From Cyclobacterium qasimii M12-11B (GTDB taxonomy: Bacteria > Bacteroidota > Bacteroidia > Cytophagales > Cyclobacteriaceae), in the NCBI RefSeq assembly GCF_000427295.1, contig NZ_ATNM01000097.1, positions 16,420 through 80,419 of the forward strand: a stretch of 64,000 nucleotides of DNA, written 5' to 3'. Shown here piece after piece: positions 18,646-28,406 of this stretch; the first letter of the stretch is position 1, and every line of letters starts with the position of its first letter. The notes under the pieces are model-generated. The model did no database searches, was not told where the DNA came from, and was given only the letters and a program-made list of their open reading frames with translations. The translations under genes and the position numbers were made by a program.

Positions 18646-20010
18646 ATGTCAAATAATTTTCAGGCTGGTGCAGCCAGTGTTGTTACTACTCCCCCTTTAG
18701 GTACCATTATCAATGGTGACTTTGTCACGCATTACGCACAGAAAGTTCATGATCCCTTGCATGCCAAAGCTTTGGTGTTGAAAAATGAGGCAACTACTTT
18801 GGTATTGGTGGTTGTAGATATTTGCATTTTGGGTAAAGAATTACTCGATAGTACAAAGGCAATCATCCAAAATAAATTTGGGATTTCACCCGAACAGGTA
18901 CTGATCTCAGCTACTCATACTCATGCCTCAGGAGCAGTAGAAGATGTACACATGGTACCTGCTGATTTGGCTTACAGGAAACGCTTGCCAAACCTAATAG
19001 TGGAGGCAGTCGAAAAGGCATTAAACACATTAAAGCCTGCTCAACTAGCCTTCGGGACAGCTGATGCACCTGAGTATGTGATGTGTCGTCGGTATTGGAT
19101 GAAAGACAGCTATACTTCTCTAAATCCTGTGACAGGGAAAGCAGATTTGATGAAAACCAACCCTTTTGGAGTGGAAGATGAGATCATTAAACCCCTTAAT
19201 ACGCCAGACCCTGAATTAGGGTTTTTGGCAGTCAAAGGTTTGGATGACCAATGGATAGCACTTCTAGGGAATTACTCCCTTCATTATGTTGGAGATTGGG
19301 AAAACGGAACCATCTCAGCTGATTACTTTGGGGAATTTTCAAATGCCTTGAGAGAAAAGCTGGAAGCGGGAACTGAATTTGTGGGCATAATGAGCAATGG
19401 CACAAGTGGAGACATCAATATTTGGGATTTTAGCGGAGAAAAGAAATTTCCTGATGGAGAACTGGCTAAAAGTAAGAAAATTGGCAATGACTTAGCAGAC
19501 AAGGTGCTGGCTAGTTTGGAGAATGTGGCGTGGAATAAGGATCCATACCTCAACAATAGTTTTGCCCTTGTAAAGGCAGGTCGAAGAATGCCAAGTAGGG
19601 ATGAACTGGAATCAGCCAGGGCAATTTTGGCGACTGGGGGTTTGGAGGAGTTGAAGCCGGACACAGAGGGATGGCGAAAGCTTTATGCAAGGGAACAAAT
19701 GTTGCTCCACGAATTTGCCGATGCAGCGGAAAGTCCAGTGCAGGTATTTCACATTGGAGAAGGGAAAATAGGCGCTTTGCCTGGGGAGTTCTTTGCTGAA
19801 TCGGGGCTCAAAGTAAAAGCTGAAGTTGATTTCCCCTATTTTACCATTAGTCTTGCCAATGATAACGTTGGATATGTTCCTCCTGCTCATGAAATCGAAA
19901 AAGGGGGGTATGAAACCTGGAGGTGTAGAATAAGCAATTTATTGCCGGAAGCAGAGGAATTGTTTAGAAAAAAACTGGTTCAACTGATTCACGAAGATAA
20001 AAATACTTAA
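18646..20010 (+). CDS. Neutral ceramidase N-terminal domain-like amidase
   Basis: The protein has 454 residues resembling the catalytic domain of neutral/alkaline non-lysosomal ceramidases. The zinc-site segment SATHTHASG is near residue 90, and SNGTSGDIN near 250 corresponds to the family's NG.SGD region. True ceramidases are secreted and about 650 residues; this one has no signal peptide and lacks the C-terminal domain. It is therefore probably a cytoplasmic hydrolase of another amide or ester. It lies 28 bases after the dipeptidase and is the last gene of the operon; the next gene is unrelated. Confidence 0.75.
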   Translation: MSNNFQAGAASVVTTPPLGTIINGDFVTHYAQKVHDPLHAKALVLKNEATTLVLVVVDICILGKELLDSTKAIIQNKFGISPEQVLISATHTHASGAVEDVHMVPADLAYRKRLPNLIVEAVEKALNTLKPAQLAFGTADAPEYVMCRRYWMKDSYTSLNPVTGKADLMKTNPFGVEDEIIKPLNTPDPELGFLAVKGLDDQWIALLGNYSLHYVGDWENGTISADYFGEFSNALREKLEAGTEFVGIMSNGTSGDINIWDFSGEKKFPDGELAKSKKIGNDLADKVLASLENVAWNKDPYLNNSFALVKAGRRMPSRDELESARAILATGGLEELKPDTEGWRKLYAREQMLLHEFADAAESPVQVFHIGEGKIGALPGEFFAESGLKVKAEVDFPYFTISLANDNVGYVPPAHEIEKGGYETWRCRISNLLPEAEELFRKKLVQLIHEDKNT

Positions 20011-20036
20011 TTTTGAATTCAGCTTAAAGACAATAG

Positions 20037-20690
20037 GTGAATAAAGAAAAGTGGTTGGAATTATTAAAGGATAAGGTGCCTCAAAACGCCTTGTCCTATT
20101 GTTTTTCCCTTTGGGAAGAAGAACCTTTTGCCTTTGAAATCACCAAGTCAAGAAGTTCTAAATTGGGTGATTTCCGCTATCGAAAGGACAAAAGCATTCA
20201 AAAGATCACCATCAATCATGACCTTAATCAATACCAATTTTTAATTACTTTCATCCACGAGGTGGCCCATCACCGGGTTTTTAGCAAATACAAGGATAGA
20301 ATTGGGAACGGTATCATGCCACATGGCATAGAGTGGAAGCAATCGTTCAGATGGCTTATGGCACCTATGTTACATGAGCGAGTGTTTCCAAAGGATGTTT
20401 TAATCCCGCTTCGGTTACATATGGGGAATCCCAAAGCGTCGACCGGCGCTGATTTTTTCTTAATGAAGGAGTTGCGGAAATATGATAAAAATGCCTTCAC
20501 TTTTGTGCAACCGCTGTTGGGAGATCTTCCGCAACATGCACATTTCGAATTGAAAAAAAGAGTGTTTCAGAAAATGCGTACCCAAAGGTCAAGAGTACTT
20601 TGTCAAGAAATTTCTACTGGAAGAAATTACCTGATATCAAATAATGCGGTGGTCAAAAAAGTGGATGATCCAGGAGATGTTCCGTTTTAG
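20037..20690 (+). CDS. SprT-like zinc metalloprotease-domain protein
   Basis: The protein has 217 residues starting at GTG 20037; no in-frame ATG lies upstream. The zinc motif HEVAHH is near residue 76 and a following HGIEW supplies the third ligand region. This is the SprT/Spartan-type arrangement (HExxH...H). No zinc-ribbon cysteines are evident at the C-terminus. Eukaryotic relatives cut DNA-protein crosslinks; the bacterial role is not established. It is convergent with rmuC, whose stop lies 40 bases away. Confidence 0.75.
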   Translation: MNKEKWLELLKDKVPQNALSYCFSLWEEEPFAFEITKSRSSKLGDFRYRKDKSIQKITINHDLNQYQFLITFIHEVAHHRVFSKYKDRIGNGIMPHGIEWKQSFRWLMAPMLHERVFPKDVLIPLRLHMGNPKASTGADFFLMKELRKYDKNAFTFVQPLLGDLPQHAHFELKKRVFQKMRTQRSRVLCQEISTGRNYLISNNAVVKKVDDPGDVPF

Positions 20691-20729
20691 TCCAGGTTTA
20701 TAGTTATAAATAAATCCGTCCGTACCGAT

Positions 20730-22076
20730 TTATTGCTCTCCTGAAATTTTATTCCGGGCATTGATACCCAAAGTTCTGAGTTTTTCAGCTTGTGAAATAA
20801 GATTCCCTTTGCCGGTTTTAAGTTGCTTGATGGCTGTTGCATAGCTGTCCTGCGACCTGTCCAGGTGTTTGCCTACATCTTCCAGACTATTTACAAAATT
20901 TGATAGTTTGTCATACAGTTTGCCTCCTCTTTCAGCTATTTCCAAGGCGTTTTTTGATTGATCATCTCTAATCCACAAATCTTTAATCATCTTAAGGGCT
21001 GCGATAAGATTGCTGCTACTGATCAATAATACCCGTTTTTTGTAGGCATATTCCCAGATTTGAGGGTCTGCCTGAAGGGCTACAATATAAGCAGCTTCTA
21101 GTGGGATGAACATGATCACAAAGTCCAAGGCCTTTGCATAGCTCTCATACTGTTTGGCAGAAAGCTGGTCTATATGGGTTTTTATAGCCTTAATATGAAG
21201 ATCAAGAGCTAACTTTTGTTCACTTTCATCGATAGCACTACTGTATTTTTCGTAGGCGATCAATGATATTTTACTGTCTATGATTACTTTCTTGTCGTCA
21301 GGGTAGTGAATGATCACATCAGGCTGCATTCTTTTGCCGTCTGGCCCAATGAGGGGATGACCATTTTCATCTTTCAAAAATCCCTGAATGCTATAATGCC
21401 GGTCTCTTTCCAAACCGGAGTTTTGAAGGATGGTTTCCAAAATTGCCTCACCCCAATTGCCTCTGATTTTTGCATTTCCTTTCAAGGCATTGGTTAGATT
21501 TTTGGCTTCCTGGCTGATTTGCTGGTTGAGCAATGCCAATTCTTTTACCCTTCCTTCAAGAGAAAAACGTTCCCTGGATTCCATAGCATAGGCTTCCTGA
21601 ACTTGTTTTTTAAATGCCTCCAATTCTTTCCCCAATGGTTGGAGAATGTTTTCAATGTTTATTTGGTTTTGGCTAGTGAATTTTTTGGCTTTTTCTTCCA
21701 GGATTTTGTTGGCCAGCAATTCAAATTCTTGCTGAAATTGGCTGCCAATTTTGTTAAGCTCTTGTTTTTGGAAGGCTAGTTTTTCTTCTAGATAAAGCAA
21801 TTGGCTGTCCAATTTTCCTTTATCCAGTGCAAGCTGATAATTTTCTTTTTCGAGGGACTTGATTGAAATCGAAAGGCTTGAATTGTTTTGTTTGATACTT
21901 TCCTGTTGTTCCAGGAGGACTTGGTATTTCTCGCTGTAGCGTTCCTTTTCTAAGGTTAGCGCATTCAGGCTTTTATCCAAAAGGTCACGCTTTTGTTGAG
22001 ATTGATACAAGATAATAGCCAATACAGCTATGATCACTACCATCAACACCAAAAGCGCAACCAGTTCAATTGCCAT
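20730..22076 (-). CDS. rmuC: RmuC-family DNA recombination protein
   Basis: The protein has 448 residues: one N-terminal transmembrane helix (about 3-23), a long coiled coil (about 25-190), then the RmuC nuclease-like domain. Recognised motifs are GNWGEAILE near 207, QPDVIIHYPDDKKVIIDSKISL and FIPLEAAYI. RmuC limits sequence inversions at short repeats in E. coli. It is the last gene of a three-gene minus-strand group (GWxTD protein, rlmB, rmuC), 11 bases after rlmB. Confidence 0.92.
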   Translation of the reverse strand: MAIELVALLVLMVVIIAVLAIILYQSQQKRDLLDKSLNALTLEKERYSEKYQVLLEQQESIKQNNSSLSISIKSLEKENYQLALDKGKLDSQLLYLEEKLAFQKQELNKIGSQFQQEFELLANKILEEKAKKFTSQNQINIENILQPLGKELEAFKKQVQEAYAMESRERFSLEGRVKELALLNQQISQEAKNLTNALKGNAKIRGNWGEAILETILQNSGLERDRHYSIQGFLKDENGHPLIGPDGKRMQPDVIIHYPDDKKVIIDSKISLIAYEKYSSAIDESEQKLALDLHIKAIKTHIDQLSAKQYESYAKALDFVIMFIPLEAAYIVALQADPQIWEYAYKKRVLLISSSNLIAALKMIKDLWIRDDQSKNALEIAERGGKLYDKLSNFVNSLEDVGKHLDRSQDSYATAIKQLKTGKGNLISQAEKLRTLGINARNKISGEQ

Positions 22077-22087
22077 TTAAACTTAAA

Positions 22088-22873
22088 TTAAGAATCGGCT
22101 TGTTTTCTTTGTCGAATCGCTTCGTATATCACTATTCCAGTGGCTACAGAAACGTTAAGACTTTCAATCTGACCATGTACAGGTACTTTTACGAACTCAT
22201 CGCACAAGCCCAGCAATTCATCAGAAACCCCATCTTCTTCAGAACCCATTACCAATACAGTAGGAGTCGTAAGATCTGCCGCATACATCATTCGGTCCGT
22301 TTTCTCAGTTACTCCCACCACTTTTAAACCTGATTTTTTCAGGTCTTTGAGTGTGTAGTAAAGGTTTCTTACCCTACTTACAGGTAAAAAGTTCAATGCA
22401 CCAGCTGAAGTTTTAACAGCATCTGAATTGATCTGAGCACTGCTTTTTTCAGGAATAATAATCCCATGAACACCAGCTACTTCTGCCGTTCTGGCGATAG
22501 CGCCAAAATTACGAACATCTGTAACTCTATCCAGCATCAATATAAGTGGTGCTTCCCCTTTGGTAAAGGTACTGTCGACCACATTTTCCCATGAAGCATA
22601 GGCTATAGACGAAATATAAGCGATTACCCCTTGATGGTTTTTTCTGGTAATCCGATTAAGTTTGGTATCTGGAACCTTCGTTACCGGAAGTTTCTTTTCT
22701 TTTGCTATAGCAAGTAATTCTTTTAGGAGGTCTCCTTTGAGTTCCTTATTGACCAATATCTTGTCTATTTCTCGGTCTGCATTCAAAGCCTCCATTATAG
22801 GCCTGATGCCAAATATAAAATCTTTTTGGTCTTCGTCTTTGTCAATTAAAAAACCATCCTTCCGTTTCTCCAT
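22088..22873 (-). CDS. rlmB: 23S rRNA (guanosine-2'-O)-methyltransferase, TrmH/SpoU family
   Basis: The protein has about 261 residues. I take ATG at 22873 (MEKRKDGF) over an upstream in-frame start at 22894. It has an N-terminal substrate-binding domain (FIFGIRPIMEAL) followed by a trefoil-knot SPOUT domain. All three SpoU motifs are present: LDRVTDVRNFGAIARTAE, VLVMGSEEDGVS and VPVHGQIESLNVSVATGI. By homology it methylates G2251 of 23S rRNA. The start lies inside the end of the upstream GWxTD gene, indicating coupling. Confidence 0.92.
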   Translation of the reverse strand: MEKRKDGFLIDKDEDQKDFIFGIRPIMEALNADREIDKILVNKELKGDLLKELLAIAKEKKLPVTKVPDTKLNRITRKNHQGVIAYISSIAYASWENVVDSTFTKGEAPLILMLDRVTDVRNFGAIARTAEVAGVHGIIIPEKSSAQINSDAVKTSAGALNFLPVSRVRNLYYTLKDLKKSGLKVVGVTEKTDRMMYAADLTTPTVLVMGSEEDGVSDELLGLCDEFVKVPVHGQIESLNVSVATGIVIYEAIRQRKQADS

Positions 22874-24092
22874 GCTGTGATTGTTTTGAACCATACAGGC
22901 TGATAGGCTCTGGATCGATTCAATGTATAATATTGGGGGGTTAAAATATTCTTTACACGTGCAAAGGTAAAGGTTATTTTGGAATTTGAATCCTGAGCCA
23001 GGTAAACCCAGGTTTCTTTGTCTAAATTAAAGTAAACTTCTTGTGGAGGACCCATAATAATATAAACCATTCCACGGTCTGTCGCCCATCCTTCTTTGTA
23101 GTCAGTAAAAAGGATATTGGCGAATTCCACTTGTCTAAAATATTCTTTGATCAATACTTTGGCTGCTTCCTCATCTCTGGTCATTCTGATCCAGTATTCA
23201 TCCAATGCTATTTTTTTATTTTCAGCGGCAAGGAGGGTTTCATGTTCCTTTCGGGTGGAAATATAAGCGACCATTTGGATCATTTCTTCCCAGGTAGATA
23301 CCTTGGGAAAAGCTTTTCCTGCAGTTTTTATCATTAGACCTGACGCTGAGGAGGTGTCCTCTTGTACAAAATAATATCCTGATTTCTCAAATGGAACAGG
23401 CACATTTACCAAAAAGTCACCATCGTCAATTACTTGGGTCTCCTTGGCTATTTCTGGTGACTTTGTTTCCATTGGAGGAAGTGGGATTGGGAATTCCTGG
23501 GGATAAAAGTACCTGTACAAACTTACACTGTGCTCACTTTTGAAAAGCAGAGACTCTTCAGCGTTTAAGAAATTTTGATCATAAGGGATATCATTTCCGA
23601 AATAAGCGCCGAAAGAAGGTTGTTCTGCAATAAAAGGGCTTATTAAATCTGCATGGTAAACATATTCATCTTCCTGTCGGGTGTCTGTTGCCCTGAAAAT
23701 CACATAGGCCTGATCATTAGAGGAAGGTATTTCCACCGTTTCTTCAAAATAAAAATGACTGTCTGTGTCTTTTTTAAGCAGGTCTCGGTCCAGCGCGATT
23801 ACATTGTCATCATCAATTCTTTGTTCAAAACTATTGACTATGCTGTAAGAAAAAGGTAATCATCAAAATTGGCCCCATCTTCTATTTTTTCGACCAACAT
23901 TTGAAGTTTAAAGGTTCTGTCAGAAGTTTCAATAGGAATAACTTTTAATGATATTCTGGAATACCTTGAATACCTTAAGCTTTGGTTGATACTTTGCAGG
24001 TTATTTTGTGCAAAGGTAGGAAGGTAAAGCAGGGTTAAAATAAATAAAAACCCAATAAATCGTTTCATATGCAATGACTTTATTTTTTCCAT
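22846..24092 (-). CDS. GWxTD domain protein, interrupted by a frameshift near 23852
   Basis: The 5' frame (24092 or ATG 24068 down to 23838) encodes a signal peptide ending TFAQ and a beta-rich start. The 3' frame, open from just after that point to 22846, carries the remainder including GWATDRGMVYIIMGPP, the GWxTD signature of a Bacteroidota-specific family. One more T in the minus-strand T run (A5 at 23850-23854 on the + strand) fuses them as ...DDYLF-SYSIVNSFEQ..., giving about 415 residues. The protein is predicted to be exported; its function is unknown. It overlaps rlmB by 28 bases. Confidence 0.78.
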
Positions 24093-24094
24093 AG

Positions 24095-24122
24095 TTGGTT
24101 TTAAAAATTAACCTTAATTTTG
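24095..24122 (+). promoter_or_regulatory. Bacteroidota-type promoter for the methyltransferase gene
   Basis: TTG at 24095-24097, 17-base spacer, then TAATTTTG at 24115-24122 match the TTG-N17..23-TAnnTTTG consensus. ATG 24144 lies 22 bases downstream. It overlaps the divergent start region of the GWxTD gene. Confidence 0.6.
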
Positions 24123-24143
24123 TTGAAAATAATAAAATTTTAG

Positions 24144-24920
24144 ATGGCTACCTATACAACGGAAATTACTTCCGATAAGTTGATCAGTGACAACCCAATT
24201 CATCAACGCCTTTTTAAAGCATACATTGTTGCTAAAGAGTATGTTTCAGGCAATCTGCTGGAAATAGGCTGTGGTGAAGGTCGAGGGGTACATGTTCTCG
24301 GCCCTTTGGTACAACATTACCATGGCATGGACAAGATAGGAGAAATCCTGGACAGACTAAAGGATAAATTCCCTGAATTTACTTTTGAACAGGCAATTAT
24401 TCCACCCATGGCTACCCTAAAGGACAATTCCTTCGACTCAGTGGTGAGTTTTCAGGTGATAGAGCATATTCAAAATGATAAAAAATACCTTGAAGAAATC
24501 TATCGCGTGCTAAAACCTGGTGGAATGGCCTTGATTTCCACGCCTAACATCCGATTTTCATTGACTAGAAATCCCTGGCATATCAGGGAATATACTCCAA
24601 CTCAATTAAAAGAGTTATGTGCTTCTATATTTGATAAAGTAGAGACGAAGGGCGTTGGAGGCAATTCCAAAGTTTGGGATTATTATGCTGCCAATAAAGA
24701 ATCTGTTAATAAGATCACCCGTTGGGATGTGCTTAATCTACAGTACAGACTACCTTCTGCATTGCTTAGAATTCCCTACGAAATACTTAACAGGGCCAAT
24801 AGAAACAAGTTGCATAAAAAACAGGGGAAGGCTGTAGAGCAGTTAAATCATGAGGACTATCTATTTGTGGATGATCCTGAAAATGCCCTTGACCTTTATT
24901 ATATTTTGCATAAAAAATAG
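24144..24920 (+). CDS. Class I SAM-dependent methyltransferase
   Basis: The protein has 258 residues with a Methyltransf_11-type core. Motif I is LLEIGCGEGRG near residue 38, a DSVVSFQVIEHI post-II segment lies near 97, and YRVLKPGGMALISTPN near 120 is motif III. The C-terminal 100 residues are poorly characterised and could recognise a lipid or glycan. It is transcribed alone, divergently from the GWxTD gene. The substrate cannot be named; O-antigen or surface-glycan methylation is possible. Confidence 0.8.
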   Translation: MATYTTEITSDKLISDNPIHQRLFKAYIVAKEYVSGNLLEIGCGEGRGVHVLGPLVQHYHGMDKIGEILDRLKDKFPEFTFEQAIIPPMATLKDNSFDSVVSFQVIEHIQNDKKYLEEIYRVLKPGGMALISTPNIRFSLTRNPWHIREYTPTQLKELCASIFDKVETKGVGGNSKVWDYYAANKESVNKITRWDVLNLQYRLPSALLRIPYEILNRANRNKLHKKQGKAVEQLNHEDYLFVDDPENALDLYYILHKK

Positions 24921-24923
24921 CTT

Positions 24924-24965
24924 AAAAAAACAATCGACTGCCCATCTGTGACGGGCAGTCGATTG
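24924..24965 (-). terminator. Intrinsic terminator of the GT117 gene, probably bidirectional
   Basis: A perfect 13-bp inverted repeat (24931-24943 with 24953-24965, arm CAATCGACTGCCC) has a 9-base loop. On the minus strand it is followed by seven Ts (As at 24924-24930). It lies 67 bases beyond the GT117 stop and 10 bases after the methyltransferase stop, so it can serve both convergent genes. Confidence 0.88.
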
Positions 24966-25032
24966 TAAATAATTACGCCATTATGGCTTATTTTTTGATT
25001 CCAAACCTACCGTTGAGGTATTAGAATAGTTA

Positions 25033-28008
25033 TTATCTCCTTTGTAGCCGTTGGCTACCAGCTGATGTGCCGAAAATTCGTGTAAATTCCTGCTGAATTT
25101 GATTGGCTTTTTCTTCATAGCCTTGTTCAGTTAACACTGGCCCAAAGTAACGTAACATTTCCATTGAAATTTGAGCTTCTCTATCCATTGCTCTTCCAGT
25201 CTCTTGGTAGAAATCAAGCATCTCTATTGATTTTTTAGACATTTGATCTATTATATCCAGGGCTTCATCATTCATTCCCAATTCAAATAATATTGGAACA
25301 GCCTGTCCGCTTGCCAAATCATAAGGGATCGCCTTGCCCGGTAGTCTTTCCAGGCTCAAACGCATAATGTCTGCTGCCCTTTCTTTATCCTCTTCTTCCA
25401 GCAATGCAATGGCAATACTATTCAATGCGCTTCTGTGATTGGAAGTGAATCTCCTGTACTCGTCATCAAAATAGTTGTCCGGATTGTCCATTCCCCTAAA
25501 GGCGAAATTCTCAGTGACATTCGTATAGGCCAAATCTGTATTGATCAGCTCATCCTGGTTGTCTGGTTTCTGAATAGGAAGCAAACGATAGGTAAGGCCT
25601 TCCATTACTACATGGTTACTCATGTCAAAGCCTATTGTAGCCAGAGAAGTGTTATTGAAATAAATAGGCCTTTCCCAATTATTGGTCGCAATTAAGTCCA
25701 GAAGCATCAAATTGCCTTTGGTTACATAGTTTCCTTTAATACGGATGTTGATGCTTGGTATTTTTAAATCCTCAAACTGCTCTGGTACAATGCCAGATTT
25801 ATCAACATTCTCTGTGTTGATAGGCAATGTTAGGATACGAGAAGGGACGGTGTTGATATTGCTGCTTGACCTGTTGCCAGATAATTTTAGCAAGTCACTG
25901 TCTTCTTTTAACAATTTAAGGTAGTCTACCAAAGGAAGACTTTCAATTCTCTCTGTGACGTATAGCACATCATTGGTGCCTTTTTTATAATTGTCAAAGT
26001 CCAAGGAGAAATCCAGTGCCGCAGATTCATTAACTGGCCTGGCCATTTGTTTTACATACCAGTCAGTATCAAAATAACTCAGTACAATAACCCTAACATC
26101 AGTTCTGAAGCCTTCTACTTCCTGAACATACCATAGTGGAAAGGTGTCATTGTCTCCTCCTGTAAATAGGATAGCGTTTGGAGCGCAAGAAGCTAAGAAA
26201 TTCCTTGCAGAATCCACTGAGAAATAACGATCAGATCTGTTGTGATCATTCCAGTTTTCTGCGGCCATTAATAATGGTACAGGAAGTGTGATTAAAGCAG
26301 CATATACGCCTGCCATCACCAGCCCTTTTTTCATTTTTCTAAGTTGGCTGCTAATTGCCATTACACTAAACCCTATCCAGATGGCAAAAGTATAGAACGA
26401 ACCAACGTATATATAATCCCTTTCCCGTGGTTCCACCGGTGGTGAATTGAGATATAGTACCAACACTACGCCCATCATTAGGAATAGTGATAAGGTAAGC
26501 CAGAATGATTCCGGATCATGCTTGGCTTGGAAAAACATTCCTATCAGTCCTAAAATTAAGGGGAGCATAAGGTAATTGTTATGTCCCTTGTTTTCTTTGA
26601 TGTAATCCGGGAAATCTGTGGTAACGGTATTCCATATACTTAAATAGGCAGCATTACTCAGGTCACTTTCCCTGCCGCTGAAATTCCACATAAAGTATCG
26701 CCAGTACATGTGCCCAAGCTGATGATCAAACATGAAATAGATGTTATCAAAGAAAGTAGGGTCTTGGCCTTCTCTCAATCCTAGTTTGGTCCTATAGATT
26801 TGCTTGTGGCGCTCTTGAGTAGAGTATATTCTTGGTAGGAGCGTTGTTTTCTCCGAATCGTAGATATTCTTTAGTTGGTAATCTACAATCTCATATTTCT
26901 CTTTGCCTTTTGCATAAACAGGATCTCCCTCTACCTGATCTACAATGTCAGCGGTGAAATATTGTCCATGAACCAATGGTCTGTAACCATATTGTTCTCT
27001 TTTAAGGTAACTGACAAAGCTGATAATGTCTTTTGGATCGTTTTCATTGATTACAGGTTCGGCGTTTGCTCGGATTACAATCAATGCGTAGCTACTGTAT
27101 CCAATAAGGATAAAGGAGAAACATAATAATATGGTGTTAAGGATAACTTTCTCTTTGCGGTAAGAGTAAATAACGGCAAATACAAGGCCTCCTAAAAAAG
27201 CGATTGAAAAGAATATTATTCCAGAACCGAAGGGTAGCCCAAGGTTATTGACGAAAAATATTTCCAAAGAACCAGCAATGCTTGGAAGACCAGGTATAAT
27301 AAAGTTATTGATAAGAATCAAAGCAACACCTCCTAATAAAAAGGCAATGATTCCACCTTTTAAGTTGTGGTTTTTGTATTTCTTAAAATAAACAACCAAT
27401 GCAAGTGCTGGAAGTGTTACAAGATTCAAGAGATGGACTCCTATTGATAAGCCTACCAGGTAAGCTATGAAGATCATGTACTTGTTTTCATCCCTGGGGT
27501 CTTTAATAACGTCCCATTTCAAAAAGGCCCATATAACTATGGCGGTAAAAAAGGAAGACATGGCATATACTTCAGCTTCTACAGCTGAAAACCAAAAGCT
27601 ATCTGAAAAGGTGTACGCCAATGCGCCGATAAATCCCGCACCAATCAAGGTGTAAACCTGCTCTTGATCAGGAGTGTCAGTGTTCTTAAGCAATAACTTT
27701 CTACCAAGAAGTGTAATGGTCCAAAAGAGGAACAGTATGGTAAATGCTGAAAGTAAGGCACTACCAACATTCATCCAATAGGCAATTTCCAGACCATCCC
27801 CGAGTGCTAGAAAACTAAACATTCGGTAGATTAGTAAAAAGAAAGGAGCTCCCGGGGGATGAGGCACTTGTAATTTATAGGCTACAGCTATAAATTCTCC
27901 CGGATCCCAGAAACTAGCAGTTTCTTCGATGGTGAGCAAATAAGTAATAAATGCAATAAAGAAGGTGGTCCAACCTGCAAGATTGTTGACCCTGGCATAA
28001 TTTAGCAT
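25033..28008 (-). CDS. DUF2723/GT117-family membrane glycosyltransferase-like protein
   Basis: The protein has 991 residues. It is a GT-C-type multi-spanning protein with about 12-14 helices in residues 1-590. The family opening is near residue 35: FWDPGEFIAVAYKLQVPHPPG, with the Asp and Glu in the first extracytoplasmic loop typical of dolichyl/undecaprenyl-phosphate-sugar transferases. A long periplasmic C-terminal part, including an SVDSARNFLAS/GGDNDTFPLWY region and helical repeats, follows. It probably transfers a lipid-linked sugar to exported proteins or glycans (family inference). It is monocistronic with its own terminator. Confidence 0.85.
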   Translation of the reverse strand: MLNYARVNNLAGWTTFFIAFITYLLTIEETASFWDPGEFIAVAYKLQVPHPPGAPFFLLIYRMFSFLALGDGLEIAYWMNVGSALLSAFTILFLFWTITLLGRKLLLKNTDTPDQEQVYTLIGAGFIGALAYTFSDSFWFSAVEAEVYAMSSFFTAIVIWAFLKWDVIKDPRDENKYMIFIAYLVGLSIGVHLLNLVTLPALALVVYFKKYKNHNLKGGIIAFLLGGVALILINNFIIPGLPSIAGSLEIFFVNNLGLPFGSGIIFFSIAFLGGLVFAVIYSYRKEKVILNTILLCFSFILIGYSSYALIVIRANAEPVINENDPKDIISFVSYLKREQYGYRPLVHGQYFTADIVDQVEGDPVYAKGKEKYEIVDYQLKNIYDSEKTTLLPRIYSTQERHKQIYRTKLGLREGQDPTFFDNIYFMFDHQLGHMYWRYFMWNFSGRESDLSNAAYLSIWNTVTTDFPDYIKENKGHNNYLMLPLILGLIGMFFQAKHDPESFWLTLSLFLMMGVVLVLYLNSPPVEPRERDYIYVGSFYTFAIWIGFSVMAISSQLRKMKKGLVMAGVYAALITLPVPLLMAAENWNDHNRSDRYFSVDSARNFLASCAPNAILFTGGDNDTFPLWYVQEVEGFRTDVRVIVLSYFDTDWYVKQMARPVNESAALDFSLDFDNYKKGTNDVLYVTERIESLPLVDYLKLLKEDSDLLKLSGNRSSSNINTVPSRILTLPINTENVDKSGIVPEQFEDLKIPSINIRIKGNYVTKGNLMLLDLIATNNWERPIYFNNTSLATIGFDMSNHVVMEGLTYRLLPIQKPDNQDELINTDLAYTNVTENFAFRGMDNPDNYFDDEYRRFTSNHRSALNSIAIALLEEEDKERAADIMRLSLERLPGKAIPYDLASGQAVPILFELGMNDEALDIIDQMSKKSIEMLDFYQETGRAMDREAQISMEMLRYFGPVLTEQGYEEKANQIQQEFTRIFGTSAGSQRLQRR

Positions 28009-28406
28009 GTTACCTGGTTATTTATGAAAGGCGAAAATAAAAAAATTATAATGAATTATAGGTGAATTGCTTCATTTAAAAAACTAAAAAAGCTTCAGTT
28101 GCCTGAAATCTTAGATGATTAACCATTAAATGCGGAATAGAATGAAAAAAAAATGAAATTAAAAGGATCGAAATTAAATTTCTTAAATAGACTTATTTGT
28201 GTTATATTATCCCTATGTTTTTTACAAAAACCTAGTTAAATAGGAGGTTGTAAAGGTTTGAATTGACATAAGGAATTTAATACGATCCGATTTTTTAACA
28301 TATTTTTTATGTATTTTAAATACAATAAAATGGTTTTTAAATTTTTTACTTACCTTTACATTGTCAAGTATAAACAGCGGACAAACAGCAAACAAAATTT
28401 TTAAAG
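28009..28406. other. 398-base divergent intergenic region
   Basis: Very AT-rich. It should carry promoters for the GT117 gene and for the SAF oxidoreductase. The closest element is TACCTTTA at 28361-28368, one mismatch from TAnnTTTG, with no good TTG upstream. No small gene or RNA was recognised. Confidence 0.4.

Noticed and set aside
20709..20734. 8-bp inverted repeat between sprT-like and rmuC as terminator
   Set aside because: Short AT-only stem overlapping the rmuC stop and without a T-run; too weak to call.
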